Positions 16,916 to 23,926 of a stretch of 64,000 nt of DNA are shown piece after piece. Positions within the stretch are counted from its first letter, which is position 1. Every line of letters begins with the position of its first letter. The translations under genes and the position numbers were made by a program. The DNA is taken from contig JBKEDS010000014.1 in NCBI GenBank assembly GCA_047975545.1, positions 80,836-144,835 of the forward strand, in the 5' to 3' direction. The notes below the pieces were generated by a model. That model had not been told where the DNA came from, did no database searches, and saw nothing but the letters and a program-made list of their open reading frames with translations. This DNA comes from JBKEDS01 sp047975545. GTDB lineage: Bacteria; Bacteroidota; Bacteroidia; Flavobacteriales; Flavobacteriaceae.

Positions 16916-19900
16916 ATGAGAATACTATTTTTTTATTTCTTACTATGTATCCCGCTTGGATATACAGTATATGCCCAAAAAACAATTTCGGGTACCGTAT
17001 CCGACAACACGGGGCAACCCCTACCCGGAGCAGCTGTAATAATTACAGGCACAACCAAAGGGGCCACAACCGATTTCGACGGTAAATACGCTTTAGAAGC
17101 TAATAGCGGCGATGTATTGGAAATATCGTTCGTTGGGTTTAAAACCAAAAAACTAACCGTAGGCACAAAAAACACCTACAATGTAACATTAGAAGAGGAC
17201 ACCGCGCAATTAGACGAAGTACTGGTGGTAGGCTATGGCACCCAAAAAAAACTAACCGTAACAGGGTCAGTTTCCAGTATTAAAGCCGATAAGGTCGTAC
17301 AAACACCTGTTGCCAACGTTAAAGGGTTACTTGTTGGGCAAGTTCCAGGTTTGGTTACCAACCAAAATCCCGGATTGCCAGGACAAGACAACGTATCGTT
17401 GAGCATTAGGGGCTTTGGAGATCCTTTGGTTATTGTTGACGGTATAGAATCGTCCATGGATCGATTAGATCCTAACGACATTGAGTCTATCTCAGTATTA
17501 AAAGATGCTTCTGCCGCCATTTACGGCGCTAGGGCTGGCAACGGTGTTATTTTAGTCACTACAAAACGTGGTAAAACAGGGAAAACACAATTTAACTACC
17601 ATGGCTATTATGGCATACAAAAACGCCTTACATTCCCCGAACAAGTTAATGCCGCCGATTTTATGCGCTTGGGACGAAACGGCATATTCAATGCCAGCTA
17701 CGACCCCACAAACCCAACTGCAACCATAGATTACGGCACTCTTTTCACCGAAGAAAATTTAGAATACTACACATCAGGTGGCGGGAAAAGCTACAACTGG
17801 GTCGATGGCCTGTTGCGCAGTTCTGGCTCACCTTTAGCCAGCCATAACTTTAGTGCTACGGGTGGCAGCGAAAAAATTAAATATTACACTTCAATAGGAA
17901 CATTAAGCCAACAGGGGATTTTTAAAGGCGATTACCAGTACAACAAATTAACGGTAACCAATAACCTTGACGCCATGCTTTCCGACGAATTGGAAATGAA
18001 TTTAACTAGCCAATATATAGACGAAGTTAGGGACTATGCCGCTGGATCGATAGGCGATGTCTGGAACGACTTGCGTACCTCTCAACCTATTTACCCTTAC
18101 TTTTTACCCGATCCCGACAAAGCACCATATTCAGGTTTTAGCCAACGCAATCCCGTTGCCAGAACACAAAAGAAGTTTGCGGGGTACGATCTTACAAAAA
18201 TCAATACCCTATCGGCTGCTTTAGAAATAAAATACAGCCCAAAAGCTTTAGAGGGCTTAACATTAGGGGCTAAAGTCAACGTTCGCTTAAGAGATTATTA
18301 TAACGAACATCTTGATAGGCCCTATACCGTATATAGTTATGATGCCGATGCCGTTACCGATGATTTTGATGGCTATACAAGGGAAGCGGATATCTTAACC
18401 AATACTTTTTCCAAAACAGTTTCTGCCGGTACCGGACCAAGAAAAAGAGTGCTTTCCAGACTTTACGCTCAATTTAAAAAAGATTATGGAAAACACAGTA
18501 TCGATGCCTTAGCATTTGGTGAAAAAGAAGACAATTATTATAGCAGCTTTTGGGCGGAAAGACGCGATTTATTATCATCGGATATACCCCAAATAGGCGG
18601 GTCGGACGATTTAACCTCTACCGGAGGCAATGGCAAAGAAATTGAATACACCCGTGTTAGTTTTGCCGGAAGGCTTAACTACAGCTATGCCGACAAGTAC
18701 TTATTTGAAGCTACTTTACGTGCCGACGCAAGCTCTAAATTTAGTCCCGAAGTACGCTGGGGCTATTTCCCTTCAGTTTCCGCAGGTTGGAACATCGCTA
18801 AAGAAAACTTTTTAAAAGATAGCCAAGTAAACGAACTAAAATTAAGATTAAGCTACAGCGAAACCGGAATTGATGATAATGTAGGCAACACAACCTTCGA
18901 CTACCTAACAGGATATTCCGAATTAAGCGATGTATATTACTTAGATGGCGTGGCCACCCCCCTTATTCGAACCGCCGGAATGGTAAATCCTTATTTAACT
19001 TGGGAAGAAACCACACTTTACAATGCTGGTCTGGACTACTCTTTCTTTCAAGGCCAGCTGTATGGTAGCGTAGATGTATTCTATAGAAAAAGAGAAGGAT
19101 TACTTCGTACCCCTTTGGTAACATTACCATCCACATTTGGCGCAACCTTACCTTTAATAAACATAGATAGTAGAAGCAACAGAGGTATTGACGTGGCATT
19201 AGGTTACAGAACAAACATTAAAGACTTTAAAATCGATTTAAATGCTGGTTTGGGGCTTACAAGGGAAAGGTACGAAGACTATCTAGAAAACATTGACGCA
19301 ACCGACCCCGTGCAAGTACAATTTGAAAAACGCTCTGGAAAATGGGTAAATAGGTTTAACTCGGGATATAAATCCAATGGACTGTTTAACACACAAGCCG
19401 AGGTTGACGAGTATTTAGCACAATATACCATAGAAGGTGGAACCGACGGGTTAAACGGAACGCCAAAAGTGGGCGATATTCGTTATCTCGATTTAAACGG
19501 AGACGACAAAATAAATAGAGAAGACCGTGTTCAATTAGGATACAACAACGACCCAGAACTAACCTTCTCGTTAAACACAAGATTTGAATACAAAAATTTT
19601 GCCCTGTCCTTGTTGTGGCAAGGCGCCTCAAAGTTTGATATTAACGTAAATGGTTTGTTAAGAGCGCCTTTCAACAACGAGCAAGTACCCTTAACCATCC
19701 ATTCAAAATACAGTTGGAGCCAAGACCCGGCCAATCCAGGAATCGGCAACAATCCTAATGCGCAATTACCCGCCTACGACCGTAGTGGCGGAAGAACATG
19801 GAACAACGCCAATTCAGATTTTTGGATAAAAGACGGCACGTATTTTAGGCTCAAAACAGCCAACTTGTCGTATGGGTTACCGCAAAAATATTTAGATCAA

Positions 19901-20074
19901 ATAGGCTTATCCAGACTAACGTTCTATTTAACTGGCGACAACTTAATAACTTTTAGTAAATTAGGCATTTACGACAACGTAATAGACCCGGAAGAAAGCA
20001 CCGCCAAAAACATTAATGCATTCAACGCTCCCTTGCTAAGAACATATACATTTGGTGTTCAAATAGGCTTATAG
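16916..20074 (+). CDS. SusC/RagA-type TonB-dependent transporter 1
   Basis: Outer-membrane oligosaccharide importer of 1052 residues. It has a signal peptide (1-21, ending VYAQ), a CarboxypepD-regulatory-like domain (about 22-100, KTISGTVSDNTGQPLPGA), the TonB-dependent plug (about 110-235, including the conserved NPNDIESISVLKDASA-type helix and GNGVILVTTK), and a C-terminal 22-strand barrel ending in an aromatic-rich last strand (LRTYTFGVQIGL). It would work with the SusD1 lipoprotein encoded 29 bases downstream and take energy from TonB-ExbBD. It follows the HTCS gene by 147 bases that hold the putative HTCS promoter. Confidence 0.96.
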   Translation: MRILFFYFLLCIPLGYTVYAQKTISGTVSDNTGQPLPGAAVIITGTTKGATTDFDGKYALEANSGDVLEISFVGFKTKKLTVGTKNTYNVTLEEDTAQLDEVLVVGYGTQKKLTVTGSVSSIKADKVVQTPVANVKGLLVGQVPGLVTNQNPGLPGQDNVSLSIRGFGDPLVIVDGIESSMDRLDPNDIESISVLKDASAAIYGARAGNGVILVTTKRGKTGKTQFNYHGYYGIQKRLTFPEQVNAADFMRLGRNGIFNASYDPTNPTATIDYGTLFTEENLEYYTSGGGKSYNWVDGLLRSSGSPLASHNFSATGGSEKIKYYTSIGTLSQQGIFKGDYQYNKLTVTNNLDAMLSDELEMNLTSQYIDEVRDYAAGSIGDVWNDLRTSQPIYPYFLPDPDKAPYSGFSQRNPVARTQKKFAGYDLTKINTLSAALEIKYSPKALEGLTLGAKVNVRLRDYYNEHLDRPYTVYSYDADAVTDDFDGYTREADILTNTFSKTVSAGTGPRKRVLSRLYAQFKKDYGKHSIDALAFGEKEDNYYSSFWAERRDLLSSDIPQIGGSDDLTSTGGNGKEIEYTRVSFAGRLNYSYADKYLFEATLRADASSKFSPEVRWGYFPSVSAGWNIAKENFLKDSQVNELKLRLSYSETGIDDNVGNTTFDYLTGYSELSDVYYLDGVATPLIRTAGMVNPYLTWEETTLYNAGLDYSFFQGQLYGSVDVFYRKREGLLRTPLVTLPSTFGATLPLINIDSRSNRGIDVALGYRTNIKDFKIDLNAGLGLTRERYEDYLENIDATDPVQVQFEKRSGKWVNRFNSGYKSNGLFNTQAEVDEYLAQYTIEGGTDGLNGTPKVGDIRYLDLNGDDKINREDRVQLGYNNDPELTFSLNTRFEYKNFALSLLWQGASKFDINVNGLLRAPFNNEQVPLTIHSKYSWSQDPANPGIGNNPNAQLPAYDRSGGRTWNNANSDFWIKDGTYFRLKTANLSYGLPQKYLDQIGLSRLTFYLTGDNLITFSKLGIYDNVIDPEESTAKNINAFNAPLLRTYTFGVQIGL

Positions 20075-20103
20075 GATATAATTTTAATTGAAAAAATTTA
20101 CAG

Positions 20104-21876
20104 ATGAAAAATAAAATATTAATTACACTAATGCTTGTAGCTGTCGTTTTTAGCTGTGAAAACGCATTAACAAAAGAGCCCGATTTTATTTCGGAAGAAA
20201 CTATTTTTGAAGACGAAAATCTTACCGAAGCATATTTAGCTGAAGCCTACAATTCTGTCCCATTTCAAATCATGACAGGCGAAGCAGGCAACGGCATGGG
20301 GGATATTGGTGCCTTAGGCGCCGAATACACGGCATTTGCAAACTGGCAACAACCAAACAGAATGGCCAGCAGGGCTTATTCTGCCGATAGTGGCGCAGCC
20401 GACCTTACCTATTGGGCTTACTCCAATATTAGAGAACTAAATTATTTTATAGAACACATACAAGACAGCGAATCATTCAGTCAGGATTATATCGATAGTA
20501 AACTTGCAGAAGCCCGCTTTTTAAGAGCCTTTACATATTTTGAAATGGCAAAACGCTACGGAGGCGTTCCCATTATTACAAAAGTACAAAGTGAAGACGA
20601 TCCCGAGGACGAACTATATCCCGTACGCAATACCGAAAAGGAAGTTTACGATTTCATTTACAATGAAACCAATGCCGTTGCCCAACTGTTCTCAACCACA
20701 AAAACAGGAGCCCTTGGCAGAGCCGACCGATACGCCACCCTTGCCCTACAAAGCCGAGCCATGCTTTACGCTGCCAGTATAGCACAGTTTGGAGAAGTAC
20801 AACTGGATGGCGTAGTAGGCATTCCCGCCTCGGATGCCCAACTGTATTACAAAAGAAGCTACGATGCCTCCCAACTTGTTATCGATGCTGGCTATGTGCT
20901 ATACAACCAAAACCCTTCCGATAAAGTGGCAAACTTAATTGCCTTATTTCAAGACGAAGGTAACGATGAAGTTATTTTTGCTAAAGTTTACGAACCCTTT
21001 ATCAAAGGACATTCTTTAGACAACCTATCGACCCCTCAAGGTTTTAATGCTTCTTGGAACTCTAATTTTCCCGTATTTTATGATATAGTGGAAAAATTTG
21101 GTTTTGTTGAAGGAAGCGCTTTAACAAACGTGTCCCGAAACCAACTAACCGCCGCAAACACTTGGGATATTAACGAGTTTTTTGGCGAAAGGGACCCCCG
21201 CTTTAGAGCAGCCGTTTTTTATCCCGAATACGAATGGCAAAGTGGCACGGTGTATTTCCACACCAGTACAACGTATACCGAAAACGGGGTTACCAAAACG
21301 GTAACAAACAGAAACACCATATTAGACAGGAACGGCGAAGATTGGCCCGCAGCTGCACAACCAAGATGTGTTCGCAATACATCTTTGTTACTTAGAAAGC
21401 GGTTAAACGAATCGAATCTTGACCCTATTTTAGATTCTTCAGGTCAAGACTATTACATTTTCCGTTTGGGCGAAATTTTACTTAACCATGCCGAAGCTGC
21501 TTATTATTTAACTTCGGTAGACAACCAAATTGCTTTGGATGACCTAAACGAATTAAGAGACCGAGCAGGCATGCCCGCCTTAACAGAAGTTACGGAAGAC
21601 AACCTAAGAAACGAAAGACAAGTAGAGTTAGCTTTCGAAGACCACCGTTATTGGGATATTGTAAGATGGCGAACTGCCGAAGACGAACTCAACGGCACCA
21701 ATCTAAAAGGTTTAACATTCACCTACAACTTAGACACAAACAGATACACTATAACACTAAAAAATGGCGAAAGCTTTACGCGAGCTTTCGGATCAGAACG
21801 CTATTACATGCCTTTAAGTATCGATTGGATAGTAGACAACCCAAAACTAAAACAAAATCCCGATTATATTAATTAA
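20104..21876 (+). CDS. SusD/RagB-type glycan-binding lipoprotein 1
   Basis: Surface lipoprotein of 590 residues that caps the SusC1 barrel and captures glycan. The lipobox ends VVFSC (C18). The N-terminal SusD-like region with TPR helices includes EARFLRAFTYFEMAKRYGGVPI, a family hallmark. The C-terminal RagB/SusD domain includes LNELRDRAGMP, NERQVELAFEDHRYWDIVRW and a final NPKLKQNPDY. It is co-transcribed with susC1 (29-base gap). A strong intrinsic terminator follows at 21896-21931. The bound glycan cannot be read from sequence. Confidence 0.96.
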   Translation: MKNKILITLMLVAVVFSCENALTKEPDFISEETIFEDENLTEAYLAEAYNSVPFQIMTGEAGNGMGDIGALGAEYTAFANWQQPNRMASRAYSADSGAADLTYWAYSNIRELNYFIEHIQDSESFSQDYIDSKLAEARFLRAFTYFEMAKRYGGVPIITKVQSEDDPEDELYPVRNTEKEVYDFIYNETNAVAQLFSTTKTGALGRADRYATLALQSRAMLYAASIAQFGEVQLDGVVGIPASDAQLYYKRSYDASQLVIDAGYVLYNQNPSDKVANLIALFQDEGNDEVIFAKVYEPFIKGHSLDNLSTPQGFNASWNSNFPVFYDIVEKFGFVEGSALTNVSRNQLTAANTWDINEFFGERDPRFRAAVFYPEYEWQSGTVYFHTSTTYTENGVTKTVTNRNTILDRNGEDWPAAAQPRCVRNTSLLLRKRLNESNLDPILDSSGQDYYIFRLGEILLNHAEAAYYLTSVDNQIALDDLNELRDRAGMPALTEVTEDNLRNERQVELAFEDHRYWDIVRWRTAEDELNGTNLKGLTFTYNLDTNRYTITLKNGESFTRAFGSERYYMPLSIDWIVDNPKLKQNPDYIN

Positions 21877-21895
21877 CCAAACCCCTTAAATAATG

Positions 21896-21931
21896 AAAAA
21901 GGTATTGCTATTTTACGCAATACCTTTTTTT
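21896..21931 (+). terminator. intrinsic terminator after susD1
   Basis: GGTATTGC (21901-21908) pairs with GCAATACC (21917-21924), flanked by an A-run and a run of T. It ends the susC1-susD1 transcript before the separate promoter at 21956. Confidence 0.85.
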
Positions 21932-21955
21932 ATTTATCTACTTTAACAGCTTCTC

Positions 21956-22021
21956 GCTTAATTTACCCCCAAACATTGACCAATCCACCCCGTTACTATT
22001 TCCATAATTTCGTCAAATTTG
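21956..22021 (+). promoter_or_regulatory. putative HTCS-controlled promoter of the orphan lipoprotein gene
   Basis: Shares GCTTAATTTACCCCC, TTGACCAA (21976-21983) and CATAATTT with the susC1 promoter in the same order. A weak -7 box CAAATTTG (22014-22021) begins 44 bases after the last C, the same spacing as in the susC1 promoter. Confidence 0.7.
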
Positions 22022-22089
22022 TTGAAAGCTATTTACTAAATAGTAATAATTAAATTAATTATAAACATTACTAAATTATTTTTACGATT

Positions 22090-23577
22090 ATGAGAAAGAA
22101 ATTAACAACCCTTACTCTCGCCCTTTTGGCAACAGTAGCCCTGTTTTTTGTTTCGTGCGACGATGATGATTCCAGCAACGCCCAAAACATTGCCATGGTT
22201 ACCGCCAACAGAACAAGCATTAGCTTCGGGAACTTAGAGCTAAATGAAGTATCTGCTGCCGAACAAGTAGAAATTGCAGCCATTGGCCTTACCGAAAATG
22301 TTACCATAACTGTTCCTTCTGGTTTTTTAGCTTCGTTTAACGAAGACTCCGGTTTTAGTACCGAAGCGCTAACGGTTGAAAAATCGGCCCTTGAAGCTGG
22401 CCTGCAATATTTTTACGTAAAAGCTGCCCCCGAGGACAATTTTCAAGGTTCTTTGGGCGGTTATTTGGAAATAAAGTCCACAAGTACCTTAGGTACCGTT
22501 ATTTCCTTAACGGCAACAGTAGGTTTGGAAATTGAAGGCGATTTATTCATGTCCGAATATTTCGAGCAATATGTTGGCTGGTCCACTACCCTGCCCTTGG
22601 ATTACGGTATTTTGGGTTGGAACCAAAACAAGCCTACTATTTATGCCGATGCTGCAACCCTTAACGCTGCTTATGCCGATTTGGGCGTAACCTTCCCCGC
22701 CTCGACCGTGCCAAACAACGAAGTATACAACACGTGGTACCTTAACATCCCCCTAAACGGATTAACATTGCGCGCTTCGCTTGGTATTTCAGATGCTTCT
22801 ACGCAATCCTTCTCAAGCTACCCGGCTGTTGCAGGAGCCAGGGATATAAAATTAGATCCTAGCGACGAGTCGCAATACTGGACTTGGATAAACAAAAACA
22901 ATGGTAAATGCGGTGGTGCCTCGGCAGACGGCAACAACACCAGTGCAAGTAGGCGTTTTGCTGCCGATGGCTATGCCGACGACGTATTTATGTCGGCCCT
23001 TATTAACGTTTCCGTTTTGGGGTCCAGCAAAGAAGGCAGTACCGACTTACTGGGCTCGGGCGATATTATAGCCTTGGCCAACGCAACATCGGGCTCGGCA
23101 AACAACAACACCATTAAAATTGTTGCCATAGGCGATGGTAGTGGCGGATTCAATTTTGGCCTTTTAAAAGAAAATGAGGGCAATCCTTATGTACTATCTT
23201 CCGAAAGCTACTCGCTAAACACCACTTATGCCGTTGTGTTATCCCACGAATTTGTCGATGGCGACAATAACGACGTAAGCAAACTATACGTTTTTAAGGA
23301 AGGTGAAACCATACCAACCACGACCGATGGCTTAACCCCCGTTGCCACTATTGATGCCTCTTATACCGCAGGTGTAGACCCAACAGACTTAACTATTGTT
23401 TTCCTTAGGGAAAGACGGCAAAGCGTTATTAACCCTACTGCCCAAATTACGGGGATACGGGTGGGCAACACATGGATAGCAACCTTGTTCCAAAACCATG
23501 AAAAAGCCACAAACAGCAACGACCTAACCGAAAATGGCCGTGTATTGGTTAATACCGGATCAAGCTGTACGCCGTAA
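22090..23577 (+). CDS. PUL lipoprotein of unknown function, candidate surface glycan-binding protein
   Basis: A 495-residue protein I do not recognise as a named family. It has a lipoprotein signal (lipobox FFVSC, C23) followed by an acidic DDDD stretch, which in flavobacteria often marks surface export. Residues about 35-145 look like a beta-sandwich (SISFGNLELNEVSAAEQVEI). The larger C-terminal part is rich in Ser, Gly, Asn and aromatic residues and ends with TGIRVGNTWIATLF, a strand seen at the end of concanavalin-like or anchor domains. No catalytic motif is evident. It sits between two SusCD pairs under its own HTCS-type promoter, the position where SusE/F-like surface glycan-binding proteins are found. 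It could instead be an unrecognised hydrolase. Confidence 0.75.
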   Translation: MRKKLTTLTLALLATVALFFVSCDDDDSSNAQNIAMVTANRTSISFGNLELNEVSAAEQVEIAAIGLTENVTITVPSGFLASFNEDSGFSTEALTVEKSALEAGLQYFYVKAAPEDNFQGSLGGYLEIKSTSTLGTVISLTATVGLEIEGDLFMSEYFEQYVGWSTTLPLDYGILGWNQNKPTIYADAATLNAAYADLGVTFPASTVPNNEVYNTWYLNIPLNGLTLRASLGISDASTQSFSSYPAVAGARDIKLDPSDESQYWTWINKNNGKCGGASADGNNTSASRRFAADGYADDVFMSALINVSVLGSSKEGSTDLLGSGDIIALANATSGSANNNTIKIVAIGDGSGGFNFGLLKENEGNPYVLSSESYSLNTTYAVVLSHEFVDGDNNDVSKLYVFKEGETIPTTTDGLTPVATIDASYTAGVDPTDLTIVFLRERRQSVINPTAQITGIRVGNTWIATLFQNHEKATNSNDLTENGRVLVNTGSSCTP

Positions 23578-23636
23578 TTCAACATCAAAAAAAGAAAACT
23601 ATAACCATTTTTAATAATCAATATTAAAATTGAAGC

Positions 23637-23790
23637 GGTTTGAAATTGGGAATTATATAGTGTTAAGTACGGGATTGCTTCCTCACTTGTCGTCGCAATG
23701 ACGTCATCGCGAGAAGGAGGCAAGACGACGAAGCGAACTCTACCTTAAATTTTTAGAATTAACATAATATATAGTTCCCAATTTTAAACC
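23637..23790. repeat. MITE-like element with about 30-base inverted ends and an inner repeat unit
   Basis: The left arm at 23637-23666 (starting GGTTTGAAATTGGGAA) is inverted at 23759-23790 with only a few mismatches and a 2-base indel. Inside, 23675-23741 (TTGCTTCCTC ... GAACTCT, centred on ATGACGTCAT) is a 67-base unit that recurs at 28531-28597. Confidence 0.75.
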
Positions 23791-23836
23791 AAAAAACAAC
23801 ACGAACTCGATTATTAAACAGAGAAAACATTAGCAA

Positions 23837-23891
23837 ATGAAACACCCATTATTAAGTTTTAATCGCACAGCGAAATGTTAATTTGGGTGTT
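23837..23891 (+). promoter_or_regulatory. leader stem-loop with a 14-codon reading frame upstream of susC2
   Basis: AACACCCA (23841-23848) pairs with TGGGTGTT (23884-23891), with further partial pairing inside. The ATG at 23837 opens a 14-residue frame (MKHPLLSFNRTAKC) whose stop at 23879-23881 lies in the descending arm. There is no U-run, so a simple terminator is unlikely. Translation-coupled control or RNA processing is a hypothesis only. Confidence 0.4.
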
Positions 23892-23926
23892 CCATGTGTC
23901 TTTTGAAAAACAATAAAAATTAACAC

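Larger units (their letters stand above)
23578..23926 (+). other. 349-base spacer before susC2: repeat element plus leader hairpin and two short reading frames
   Basis: No protein gene of normal size is seen here. The first part holds an element bounded by inverted arms (23637-23790). The second part, just before susC2, holds a stem-loop (23841-23891) that overlaps a 14-codon frame (23837-23881) and is followed by a 9-codon frame (23894-23923) ending three bases before the susC2 ATG. No clear promoter is visible, so susC2 may be read from the promoter at 21956 or from an unrecognised one. Confidence 0.6.

Noticed and set aside
23675..23741. CRISPR-like repeat.
   Set aside because: Only two copies exist, nearly 5 kb apart, without spacers or cas genes; they are intergenic repeats.
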